A DNA stretch of 64,000 nucleotides. It comes from Candidatus Abyssobacteria bacterium SURF_17. Its GTDB lineage: Bacteria > Abyssobacteria > SURF-5. The notes under the pieces are model-generated. The model worked only from the letters and a program-made list of their open reading frames with translations. It searched no databases and was not told the origin of the DNA. Positions 52,568 to 60,777 of the stretch are shown piece by piece. The translations under genes and the position numbers were made by a program. Every line of letters begins with the position of its first letter. Position 1 is the first letter of the stretch. The DNA is taken from assembly GCA_003598055.1 (NCBI GenBank), contig QZKI01000089.1, positions 1 to 64,000 on the forward strand, given 5' to 3'.

Positions 52568-53803
52568 ATGCCAATATTCTCTTACCAGGCAACTGACAAG
52601 AAGGGACAAGAAGTCACGGGAATGGTCGAGGCGGACAGTCTTGCTCTCGCCATCAACCAGGTCCGCAGCCTCGGGTATTTCCCGACCAAAGTGAAGGAAG
52701 ACGCAGGGAAGCTCGCCCGGCGCAAGCGTGTCGTCAAGGGCAAAGGCATCAGCGTCAATCTTTCCTTCGGCGGCGTCAAAAGGAAGCAGATCACGCTACT
52801 GACTCGGCAGCTCGCAACGCTTATAGATGCGGGCCTTCCCCTGCTGCGCAGCCTCTCGATCTTGCACGACCAGCAGAAGCCAGGCAAGCTCAAGAATATC
52901 CTTGACGAGCTCGTGAACGACGTCCAGAGCGGCACCACCTTCTCAGAGGCTCTGGCCAAACACCCGAAAGCCTTTGACAAGCTGTATGTGAACATGGTGC
53001 GCGCCGGTGAAGTAGGCGGTATGCTTGAGGTGGTCCTGAACAGACTGGCCGAGTTCGCCGAAAGAAGAGAGGCGTTGGCCAGAAAAGTGAAAGGCGCCAT
53101 GATTTATCCCATCATGGTTATCCTCGTTGCGGGCGGTGTTGTCACGTTCCTGCTCATGAGAGTGGTGCCTACGTTTGCTGAAATTTTTTCCGACCTCGGC
53201 GGCGCCCTGCCGGCACCGACACAGTTCCTCGTTAACGTGAGCGAAGCGCTTCAACAATCGTTCCTCAAAATTGTTGGAACGATCGTCGCGATCATCGTGG
53301 CGATACGAATGATATTCAAGATTGAGCTCGTGCGTGCCATCAGGGACAGAATAGTGCTGAAACTCCCCTTGTTCGGGATGCTCGTCAGGAAGATCGGAGT
53401 CGCCCGATTCTCGAGAACGCTCGGCACGCTCATCACCAGCGGTGTTCCCATTCTTCAGTCGCTCAGCATCGTGAAGGAAACAATTTCCAACCGCGTGATT
53501 GCCAACGCGGTCGGCGAGGTGCATGACAGCATCCGCGAAGGCGAGACCATTGCAGGCCCGCTCGAGGAGTCCGGCGCGTTTCCGCCCATGGCAGTGAACA
53601 TGATTGATGTCGGCGAGGAGACCGGAAACCTTGACTCGATGCTTCTCAAGGTTGCCGACATTTATGACGCCGAGGTGGAAGTCGCCATCGGCGGTATGCT
53701 GCAGATGCTCGAGCCGGCGATGATGGTTGTGCTCGGAGGTATCGTCGGATTCATCGTTATTTCGATGTACCTGCCGATATTCAGCATGGGCGACTTGATA
53801 TAG
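52568..53803 (+). CDS. Type II secretion/type IV pilus inner membrane platform protein (GspF/PilC)
   Basis: 411 residues, full length. MPIFSYQATDKKGQEVTGMVEADS is the usual N-terminus. Two T2SSF repeats follow, the first containing LTRQLATLIDAGLPLLRSL and FSEALAKHPKAFDKLYVNMVRAGEVGGMLE, the second FSRTLGTLITSGVPILQSL and FPPMAVNMIDVGEETGNLDSMLLKVAD. Three membrane helices at about 175-200, 225-250 and 380-405 are clear. It is the assembly platform for pilin-like subunits. No ATPase or secretin gene is adjacent; a prepilin lies 4 kb away on the other strand. A strong terminator follows. Confidence 0.93.
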   Translation: MPIFSYQATDKKGQEVTGMVEADSLALAINQVRSLGYFPTKVKEDAGKLARRKRVVKGKGISVNLSFGGVKRKQITLLTRQLATLIDAGLPLLRSLSILHDQQKPGKLKNILDELVNDVQSGTTFSEALAKHPKAFDKLYVNMVRAGEVGGMLEVVLNRLAEFAERREALARKVKGAMIYPIMVILVAGGVVTFLLMRVVPTFAEIFSDLGGALPAPTQFLVNVSEALQQSFLKIVGTIVAIIVAIRMIFKIELVRAIRDRIVLKLPLFGMLVRKIGVARFSRTLGTLITSGVPILQSLSIVKETISNRVIANAVGEVHDSIREGETIAGPLEESGAFPPMAVNMIDVGEETGNLDSMLLKVADIYDAEVEVAIGGMLQMLEPAMMVVLGGIVGFIVISMYLPIFSMGDLI

Positions 53804-53875
53804 GATTTTCGACCTCGCGCATTGTGCGAAATCGAGCGCGGTGGGGAAGTACTGAAGTTTCTGACGGACGAAGGT

Positions 53876-53910
53876 GCGGCAAAGTTGGAGTGTAACTTTG
53901 CCGCTTTTTT
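53876..53910 (+). terminator. Rho-independent terminator after PilC/GspF
   Basis: An 11-bp perfect stem GCGGCAAAGTT, loop GGAGTGT, its inverse, then six T. Confidence 0.95.
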
Positions 53911-54003
53911 GTCGATATGCTCGCCTGATACCAACTTCACTGCCTCATGAACGCCCCCTTCTCTTCTTTCCCCTGTAAGAAATTCTGTTATGAAATTCTG
54001 TTA

Positions 54004-54032
54004 TTGACGATGTCGGAATTTTTTGTTAACAT
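54004..54032 (+). promoter_or_regulatory. Candidate sigma-70 promoter of the polyamine operon
   Basis: TTGACG (54004-54009), 17 bases, TAACAT (54027-54032). It is followed by a perfect AAGGAGGTGA Shine-Dalgarno at 54058-54067, four bases before the GTG start. Confidence 0.6.
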
Positions 54033-54071
54033 AGCGCTTCGTGGCTGATTGTACTCTAAGGAGGTGAAATC

Positions 54072-55103
54072 GTGGAAAAGAAGGATGCCGCCGGATTCCT
54101 GCAAAAGCCGGTCGAATCGCTCCAGGTGAATGCGGAGTCCACTATAGGCGATTTGTTGCAACGGATGGGGAATACGGCCTTCCAAGCCAGGAACCTATCT
54201 ACGGCCGTGGCAATTTGGGCGGAGATGCTGAAGGACAACGTTACTATTTTCTTCGGATTGGCAGGAGCAATGGTCCCTGCGGGCATGAGAAGACTTATCA
54301 CATATCTCGTGAAGAACAGATTGATAGACTGCCTTGTGAGCACCGGCGCTAATCTGTTCCATGATTGTCATGAAGAGATTGGGCAGATGCATTACCAAGG
54401 CTCTCACCGCGCCGACGACCTCATATTGAAGGAACATGGGATAGACAGGATCTACGATGTCTTTGCTCTCGACTGGAACTTCCTGAATACCGACAAAGTC
54501 ATCGCGGATTTTGGCGTTTCCATCGGCGAGCGAAAGTTGAACACGCGCGAATTTCTTTACCTTCTTGGCGCGCATTTGTCGAAGCTCGGAAAAGATGCCG
54601 GCATACTCTCCGCGGCCTATGAGGCAAAGATTCCGATTTATTGCCCTGCCATTAGCGACTCGTCGATCGGCATCGCTCTGGCCGTCGCCGCTGCCAAAGG
54701 GAGCAAGATACCGAGTCTCGACGTCATCTCTGACGTGCTAGAGTCCGCACATCTTGTGGCCGATGCCGAAGCGACCGGCGTAATTTACGTAGCCGGAGGC
54801 ACCCCAAAGAACTTCATTCAACAGACTGAAGTCACTGCGCCTCTGGTCGGACGCACCGTCAAGGGTCACACATACGCGATCCAACTTTCAGTTGACCCGC
54901 CGTACTGGGGCGGTCTCAGCGGATGCACGTTCGAGGAAGCACAATCCTGGGGGAAAATTGCCAAGCAAGCACAGAAGGTTACGGTATACTGTGATGCAAC
55001 CATATCGCTGCCAATAGTTGTCCATGCCTTAGTGCAACAACATGCAGACCTGATAGCTGCCCGCAAAGCACCCAGCCTGCGGCTTGCGTGGCCCAAGACG
55101 TGA
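54072..55103 (+). CDS. Deoxyhypusine-synthase-like protein, probable polyamine aminobutyltransferase
   Basis: 343 residues, starting at a GTG behind a full AAGGAGGTGA. FFGLAGAMVPAGMRRLI and STGANLFHDCHEEIGQ are NAD-binding segments of the deoxyhypusine synthase fold. The catalytic Lys is kept as Lys295 in QSWGKIAKQAQKV, matching Lys329 of the human enzyme. Bacteria lack eIF5A, so bacterial members are thought to move an aminobutyl group between polyamines, for example to form homospermidine. Agmatinase and arginine decarboxylase genes follow directly, which fits the use of putrescine made by those two enzymes. Which polyamine it produces cannot be read from the sequence. Confidence 0.85.
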   Translation: MEKKDAAGFLQKPVESLQVNAESTIGDLLQRMGNTAFQARNLSTAVAIWAEMLKDNVTIFFGLAGAMVPAGMRRLITYLVKNRLIDCLVSTGANLFHDCHEEIGQMHYQGSHRADDLILKEHGIDRIYDVFALDWNFLNTDKVIADFGVSIGERKLNTREFLYLLGAHLSKLGKDAGILSAAYEAKIPIYCPAISDSSIGIALAVAAAKGSKIPSLDVISDVLESAHLVADAEATGVIYVAGGTPKNFIQQTEVTAPLVGRTVKGHTYAIQLSVDPPYWGGLSGCTFEEAQSWGKIAKQAQKVTVYCDATISLPIVVHALVQQHADLIAARKAPSLRLAWPKT

Positions 55104-55107
55104 ACTT

Positions 55108-56034
55108 ATGACACATACGAAAAAGAGGATTCGAGATAGTTGGTTTTCGGCCGAACACAACTTCGGAGGACTTTCAGCGAAGCTGAGCGCGGTGGAAACG
55201 AGCGCGATTGTCCTGTTGCCTGTTCCCTACGAGGCTTCGACCACATATCGTGCGGGTTGCCGACACGGGCCAAGCGCCATAATCGAAGCCTCCACGAACA
55301 TGGAGCTCTATGATGAGGAGCTTTGCTTTGAACCTTGCGCCGCAGGCATCCATACCGTCCGGCCTCTCGATGTAGTTGATGACGCCGGCGAAATGCTTAA
55401 ACGCATCTGCACCGTCGCCACAACTCATGTTGAGCGCGGCAAATTTGTTACTTTGCTGGGTGGAGAACACACCGTGAGCCTCGGTATAGTCCGCGCTCTA
55501 AGGGCCGCACACAAAGACCTCAGCGTCCTCATCCTCGACGCGCATGCGGATTATAGAGAAAGCTATCGAGGCAACGAGTATAGCCATGCGTGCGTCTCGC
55601 GACGCATAGCAGAGGACTGCAACCTCGTGCTTGCGGGCGTGAGGAGCCTGAGCCGAGAGGAGGCAGATTCACTCAAAGCGAGCAATACCATATTTTATTC
55701 CCATCAGTTCCGCGCGGTGCGGGGCAAGACGGAACAGAAAGCGCTCATCGAGCGGGTGGTCGAGCGTCTCGGGCCAAAGGTTCACATCAGTATTGATGTT
55801 GATGTGTTTGACCCCTCCATCATGCCTGCTGTTGGCACTCCCGAACCCGGTGGCCTCTTGTGGGACGAAGTGCTTGACATGCTCCGTGCAGTAATCACTC
55901 AGAGAGAGGTCGTCGGTCTCGACCTGGTGGAACTCGCACCCGTCGCCGGCCTGTCCCATCCGGAGTTTATGGCGGCAAAGCTTCTTTATAGAACGTGGGG
56001 ATACCTGCTTAAGAGCAGTTGCGGAAAGCGTTAG
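55108..56034 (+). CDS. speB: Agmatinase / ureohydrolase family
   Basis: 308 residues from the ATG at 55108, four bases after the preceding stop. The Mn-binding motifs of the ureohydrolases are present: GGEHTVSLG, LDAHADYRESYRGNEYSHAC and ISIDVDVFDPSIMPAVGTPEPGG. The protein should split agmatine to putrescine and urea. The next gene makes agmatine from arginine, so the two form a direct route. Arginase or guanidinobutyrase activity is less likely given this partner. Confidence 0.93.
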   Translation: MTHTKKRIRDSWFSAEHNFGGLSAKLSAVETSAIVLLPVPYEASTTYRAGCRHGPSAIIEASTNMELYDEELCFEPCAAGIHTVRPLDVVDDAGEMLKRICTVATTHVERGKFVTLLGGEHTVSLGIVRALRAAHKDLSVLILDAHADYRESYRGNEYSHACVSRRIAEDCNLVLAGVRSLSREEADSLKASNTIFYSHQFRAVRGKTEQKALIERVVERLGPKVHISIDVDVFDPSIMPAVGTPEPGGLLWDEVLDMLRAVITQREVVGLDLVELAPVAGLSHPEFMAAKLLYRTWGYLLKSSCGKR

Positions 56035-56062
56035 GCGAAGTGGCTGAATAGGAGACACGCCA

Positions 56063-56608
56063 ATGGAACTTGTTCCCACTAAGATGTTCTTCACAAAGGG
56101 TCACGGGACGCACCGAGAGGAGCTTCGTTCCTTTGAGTTGGCTTTGCGAGATGCAGACATAGAAATGTGCAACCTCGTGTCGGTCTCGAGCATACTCCCC
56201 CCCCACTGCAAGATCATCAGTCGCAGGGAGGGCGTGAAGCTCTTGAAACCGGGCGTGCTGACCTTCTGTGTCATGGCGCGTTGCGCCAGCAACGAACCGC
56301 GTCGTCTCATTGCCGCTTCCATCGGCTGTGCGGTTCCCCAAGACCGCTCGATGTACGGCTACCTGAGTGAACACCATGCATACGGCCAGACGGATACCGT
56401 CGCCGGCGAATATGCCGAAGACCTGGCGGCAGCCATGCTCGCCTCCACTCTCGGGATTGAATTCGACGAAACCGAAAGCTGGGACCAAAAGAAAGAAGTC
56501 TTTCGTATCAGCAACAAGATAGTGCGAACGACAAATGTGACGCAGTCCGCCGTCATCAGGGGCAATAATTATACTACCGTCCTTGCGGCAGCGGTTTTTC
56601 TCTTTTGA
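56063..56608 (+). CDS. pdaD: Pyruvoyl-dependent arginine decarboxylase
   Basis: 181 residues. [33 protein letters not shown] is the family N-terminus. [16 protein letters not shown] holds the self-cleavage site between Ser42 and Ser43, Ser43 becoming the pyruvoyl group. The later part [31 protein letters not shown] completes the fold. GGAGA lies before the ATG. It decarboxylates arginine to agmatine for the agmatinase encoded just upstream. This enzyme type is most frequent in archaea and scattered among bacteria. Confidence 0.94.
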   Translation: MELVPTKMFFTKGHGTHREELRSFELALRDADIEMCNLVSVSSILPPHCKIISRREGVKLLKPGVLTFCVMARCASNEPRRLIAASIGCAVPQDRSMYGYLSEHHAYGQTDTVAGEYAEDLAAAMLASTLGIEFDETESWDQKKEVFRISNKIVRTTNVTQSAVIRGNNYTTVLAAAVFLF

Positions 56609-57357
56609 GTATTGCTCCTGAAACATACCGGCCATCACTGAAACCTTATCCCCCCGTGTATTCGAGCGCGAACGAAAAGAGAAGGCTTGCCCGGAGAATC
56701 GAGCGCCTTCTCAGAAAGCACTACGGACCTCCACCGAGAAGAACACACGATGCCCCTCTCGATGTGCTTGTGCGGACCATCCTTTCACAGAACACGAGCG
56801 ACCGTAACAGTCACCGCGCGTTCGAAAGACTGAAAGCGCGATTCACCGACTGGACGGCGGTATTGTCTGCACCGACGCGACAGATAGAAGCAACCATCCG
56901 CGTCGGCGGCCTTGCTAAAACAAAAGCGCGCCGCATCAAGGCGATTCTCTCTCAGATAAGGAGACCCTGCGATAACCTCTCACTCGATTGGCTTTGTGCT
57001 ATGAATGCGCAAGAAGCGGCGAAAGTGTTAACGGGCTTCAAAGGAGTTGGCCCTAAGACCATCCGCTGCGTGCTCTTGTTTGCATGCGGCATGGATGTGT
57101 TTCCTGTAGACACACACATCTTCCGTGTTTCAAGAAGGCTCGGCCTGATTCCCGAAAGGGCAACAGTCAAGCGCGCCCATGAGCTTTGGGATGAATTTCT
57201 TCCCCAGGGACTTGCATATTCGCTTCATCTCGGGTTAATCGAGCATGGACGGCAAACCTGTTTTGCCCGGCGCCCAAGATGTCCCCATTGCTGCCTACGC
57301 GGTTTGTGCAGATATTATCACACCACATTCGCGCGATACATGACCTCCCCAGGCTAA
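56605..57357 (+). CDS. nth: Endonuclease III-type DNA glycosylase
   Basis: 250 residues. The TTG start at 56605 overlaps the stop of the preceding gene by four bases; no better start is near, so the N-terminus is tentative. [26 protein letters not shown] is the helical start, [40 protein letters not shown] contains the helix-hairpin-helix with the catalytic Lys and the Asp in PVDTH. A C-x6-C-x2-C-x5-C set in [17 protein letters not shown] binds the [4Fe-4S] cluster. It removes oxidised bases. The translational overlap with a polyamine gene is probably incidental. Confidence 0.9.
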   Translation: MSIAPETYRPSLKPYPPVYSSANEKRRLARRIERLLRKHYGPPPRRTHDAPLDVLVRTILSQNTSDRNSHRAFERLKARFTDWTAVLSAPTRQIEATIRVGGLAKTKARRIKAILSQIRRPCDNLSLDWLCAMNAQEAAKVLTGFKGVGPKTIRCVLLFACGMDVFPVDTHIFRVSRRLGLIPERATVKRAHELWDEFLPQGLAYSLHLGLIEHGRQTCFARRPRCPHCCLRGLCRYYHTTFARYMTSPG

Positions 57358-57833
57358 TCCCCCTGCCGTAGCTCGAATCGGCAGACGAAGGCGACGAACC
57401 CTGCTCTCCTTCCCGTCATAGCGACCGCGGGTGTTGACACAGGGCTTGTCCTTTTCCCGTTGCGGCAAGAAAAGATGCCGCGATATCTCAGGGAAGCGGT
57501 GTTTATGCGTTGCCCTGGCTCGCCGACATCTGTCCGTGAAGCGTTTCGATAGTGTTCCTCACAGCGAAACTGACACACATGAGGTTGCGTATCACTCGTT
57601 ATAACAAACAGTTACGCAATGCATCCCCGCCGAGATTCTCTAGATTACATCACCGAAAAGCGGGCGAAATGCCACACGACATTTGGGGGAGACACATCCG
57701 GTTTGATGAAAATGCTTTCCCGGTTGTCCAGAATCGACGATGCGTTCGCCGCACGCATCAAAAGAAGAAGGGGAAGGCTTTTCGCCTTCCCCTTCATGAA
57801 AGTGCAGGGGGAATCGGTCAAACACTTACGAAA
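57358..57833. other. Intergenic stretch between convergent genes
   Basis: No gene is recognised. The only clear signal is the terminator at 57761-57794 that serves the minus-strand prepilin gene. Confidence 0.5.
57761..57794 (-). terminator. Rho-independent terminator of the prepilin gene
   Basis: On the minus strand, an 11-bp stem AAGGGGAAGGC and its inverse around a 5-base loop, then CTTCTTTTG. It starts 40 bases after the stop codon. Confidence 0.88.
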
Positions 57834-58730
57834 TTACGGACACCAATCGTAGACCTTTGCCACGGTGTCGCCATTGATTGCAGCATACATGGGCGACAAC
57901 GGGAAGGTCGTGGAGCCCTTCTCGTAGCGATGGAACTCGACGTGACCATCGAGGTACAGCACGTTCTGACCAGCCGGAACGTGGCTGAACTCGCTGATGA
58001 GGGTCGAGATCTGGTCCCACATAATCGGAACAGTTGTGGCACCCGTTTCTTTACCGGTAATGGTTACGTTGATGTCGGTGATCAGGAACCGGTCAACGTT
58101 TGCGCCCAACCGATAAACGATATCGCCACGTACGTTACCTGAACCTGTCAGGCCGAATGACGCGAGGTTTGAATTACGATCGCGCCACCCGTCGGTCACC
58201 GGGTCGCTGATGGGCAGAACCGTATCCGACCATGTGTAGGAACCGAAACCGGCGAGCATCTCTGAATCGTTCAGAGTGAGCCAACCGCTGTAAACGTAGC
58301 TCAGCGGGCCCATGCAGTCAGGATGCGCGGTCCCAGTTGTGAATATGCGCGAGGCACCCTTCCAAGACCTATCGCTCAAGGTTGCGTCCATCGTCAGCTT
58401 GAAGTTGCTGTCCGGGTCGGTCTGCGGGTCTGACGGGCACGCCAGGATCGCGGAGTCTGACAAATATTCCGGATACATGGCGTTGGCGTCAAACATGAAC
58501 GTTGCGCTCCGGTTTTCGATAGGTGGATACTTCGCCTTGTTTTCCGTTGCGTACAAACCGATGATCAAACCGAGCTGCTTGAGGTTATTCACGCAAGCAG
58601 CGCGGCGGGCCGTCTCTCTTGCCTTCGCGAGAGCTGGTAGCAAGATCGCAGCTAAAATACCAATGATAGCTATGACCACCAGCAGCTCGACAAGAGTGAA
58701 CCCCTTACGGCCACGAAACAATTTGCTCAT
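57834..58730 (-). CDS. Prepilin-type protein with DUF1559-like C-terminus
   Basis: 298 residues from the ATG at 58730, with GGAG seven bases upstream. [31 protein letters not shown] is the type IV prepilin signal; cleavage is expected after the Gly before [27 protein letters not shown] follows as in the DUF1559/H-X9-DG group. Near the end [21 protein letters not shown] resembles the H-X9-DG motif, with ten residues between His and Asp. Such proteins are numerous in Planctomycetes, Verrucomicrobia, Lentisphaerae and some candidate phyla. It would be a secreted pseudopilin or surface subunit, perhaps served by the GspF/PilC protein 4 kb away. Confidence 0.9.
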   Translation of the reverse strand: MSKLFRGRKGFTLVELLVVIAIIGILAAILLPALAKARETARRAACVNNLKQLGLIIGLYATENKAKYPPIENRSATFMFDANAMYPEYLSDSAILACPSDPQTDPDSNFKLTMDATLSDRSWKGASRIFTTGTAHPDCMGPLSYVYSGWLTLNDSEMLAGFGSYTWSDTVLPISDPVTDGWRDRNSNLASFGLTGSGNVRGDIVYRLGANVDRFLITDINVTITGKETGATTVPIMWDQISTLISEFSHVPAGQNVLYLDGHVEFHRYEKGSTTFPLSPMYAAINGDTVAKVYDWCP

Positions 58731-58921
58731 CTCGTTTCTCCTTTCACTCCATTGTCGAAACCCGATTCCCTCCTGCCCTTCAAGCACGCATTGCAAAAAA
58801 ACGGCGTTACTCAAGCGCAGGAATATTCCCCCAATGATTTTGCGCTCCCAGTTGCCCCCCTTTGTGCAAGATAAGCATGGTGTGTATTGTAGACAGGACT
58901 TACTGCTGATAGGCTAGCGTA

Positions 58922-58950
58922 ATTATACCACCCTTTACTCCGCTTGTCAA
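58922..58950 (-). promoter_or_regulatory. Perfect consensus promoter of the prepilin gene (proximal)
   Basis: On the minus strand TTGACA (58950-58945), exactly 17 bases, TATAAT (58927-58922). The leader would be about 185 bases. Both hexamers match the consensus fully. Confidence 0.85.
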
Positions 58951-59080
58951 GTCCCTCCCGTGACCAAAACCACAAGCGGCGCTCAGGCTGCCTTTGCGCG
59001 CCCGCTGCAGAAATGTAATACTTGCCCTTCCCGCGCAAGCTTCTCCTTCCCGACTGCCTATCTCCGTCAAGGCGAGCGTG

Positions 59081-59109
59081 ATACTACCACATGCCCAATT
59101 CTTTGTCAA
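59081..59109 (-). promoter_or_regulatory. Second, distal promoter of the prepilin gene
   Basis: On the minus strand TTGACA (59109-59104), 17 bases, TAGTAT (59086-59081). It lies 159 bases upstream of the proximal promoter. Apart from these two sites, 58731-59203 holds nothing recognised. Confidence 0.65.
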
Positions 59110-59203
59110 GTGTTTTTTTATGAGGCTTTCCCTGACTTTTCAGGGGGTCGCGAGTAGTCCGCTGGATACGCAAAGTGACCATTGGCCCGTCCATTGTGTG
59201 CCA

Positions 59204-60763
59204 TTATTCCTGGCGCGCCGAAATGAGCACGTAGCTTCTCATGACGGGATCGTCGATGGTCGTCCAGTATGAGTCCGTCCGCAAGACAATCTCGACGGCA
59301 GACTCCTTTCCGTGTGGCTTCGGCATGTTCGCTTTTAGTTGGTGTCTCCCACCGCTGTGCTGGCTGTCCAGAATCAACTCGACCACCCGACTACCGTCAA
59401 GAGTTGCTTCCAGCTTGAATGGGTAGAGCTCGACATAGGAAGGAACCTCGATTTCAATTACCACTCTGCTGGCGGATTCGTTCCGTTTCAATAGAAAGCC
59501 GCTCTTCAACGAACCGCTGCAACGGACCTTCGAGTCGCCCGGCATCTTATACGGATATATCCCTCCGAGGATGGCCATAACGTTTCTTTCGCTCATCCGG
59601 TCAAAGTCTATTTCTTCATCGAGGAATTTTGCGATTTTCTCGCTCTTTAGCGCACGTATTTTCTCGGGGCTCGGAGGGTGAGTTATCGCCGCATTCAGCC
59701 TGGAATCCAAAGGCTCCAAACTGTCGGCGTTGAGAGGAAGCCAGCCTAAGCGCGCCAGAGTATGTAAGTAGTGCAGTGCGATGATTCGATGGCCTGCCCG
59801 GTCAGGATGATAATCATGCGGCAACGCGTTCTCGAAATTGTTGGTGAGGATGAACGGACTTGTCATCTTGCTGCGCTCGTAGAACGCTTTGCTTAGTTCG
59901 GTGAATAACGGGTCCCAGTCGATCAGGCCCAAAATCATTTTCTTCCCGTTTTCATTCAGCAGATCTTCCAGCCGTTTCCAGGAGGCGAATGCTTTCTCCC
60001 AGCGAGACCTGCTCTCCGGGCCCAGGTCATCCTGTAACAGATTGCCAGATGTGACCACGCCAAAGCGGCTCGGCCATACATTGGCGAACACTCCGGATCC
60101 GTCGGTTCGGCACTCCGGCGAAAAAGCGAACGTCATTTGGCCCGTCCCGGAAACCCCAATGCTGTCCGTGATATCGTTGGGAAACATCACGACAAGCACC
60201 AAGTCGGGGTCGTAATCAGAAAGCCTGCTCGACAGATAGGTTGCCTCGTTGAGAGTCGTCCATCCCGGCACGCCGATGCTGTATACCTCAATCTCTTTTC
60301 CGTTCACCTTTGTCCCCAATGCTCGAAGTATTTCTTGAATCTGGTCGCCGAGGCGATCCTCCTCTCTTCCGGCCATGCCGAAGACAACGGAATCTCCCAG
60401 ACAGAGTATTCGATACCGGTCCGGTCTCTTGCGTTCATATGGACGCGTCGAGCGCATCCCTGCATTGTTTGAGACGACCTCTGCCCTGTAATGTTCATTT
60501 CGAATGTTTTGTTGGAGAAGACGGCCGACAAGGGGTTCGGGGATGGCCTCATAGATGCCCGGAGACTGTGCCACAAACTGGGCATAGATTTTTTTCTTGT
60601 CATCTTCGGACATGTTGGACAGGACATAGGACAGGACATACCGTTCGAAGAGCGCGTCGAACTTTGAGCGGGCATACAGGCCAAGCAGAATCAGCGGTGC
60701 GATTGCTACCAGACACATGATCGCGTAGTAGAGCCAGGTCATCCTCTTTTGTTCAGCATGCAT
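59204..60763 (-). CDS. Membrane-anchored SGNH/GDSL-hydrolase-like protein
   Basis: 519 residues. A membrane helix at about 9-30 (LYYAIMCLVAIAPLILLGLYA) is followed by an extracytoplasmic SGNH domain: RILCLGDSVVFGMAG (GDS Ser), GVPGWTTLNEATYL, LVLVVMFPNDITDS (Asn) and HDYHPDRAGHR (terminal His with nearby Asp). Roughly 150 C-terminal residues look like a beta-rich carbohydrate-binding domain. The DxxH spacing is not classical. It follows the carbamoyltransferase gene by 14 bases and is the last gene of that module. It is likely to act on ester groups of an exported glycan or lipid. Confidence 0.8.
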   Translation of the reverse strand: MHAEQKRMTWLYYAIMCLVAIAPLILLGLYARSKFDALFERYVLSYVLSNMSEDDKKKIYAQFVAQSPGIYEAIPEPLVGRLLQQNIRNEHYRAEVVSNNAGMRSTRPYERKRPDRYRILCLGDSVVFGMAGREEDRLGDQIQEILRALGTKVNGKEIEVYSIGVPGWTTLNEATYLSSRLSDYDPDLVLVVMFPNDITDSIGVSGTGQMTFAFSPECRTDGSGVFANVWPSRFGVVTSGNLLQDDLGPESRSRWEKAFASWKRLEDLLNENGKKMILGLIDWDPLFTELSKAFYERSKMTSPFILTNNFENALPHDYHPDRAGHRIIALHYLHTLARLGWLPLNADSLEPLDSRLNAAITHPPSPEKIRALKSEKIAKFLDEEIDFDRMSERNVMAILGGIYPYKMPGDSKVRCSGSLKSGFLLKRNESASRVVIEIEVPSYVELYPFKLEATLDGSRVVELILDSQHSGGRHQLKANMPKPHGKESAVEIVLRTDSYWTTIDDPVMRSYVLISARQE

Positions 60764-60777
60764 CCCTTACTCCGCTG

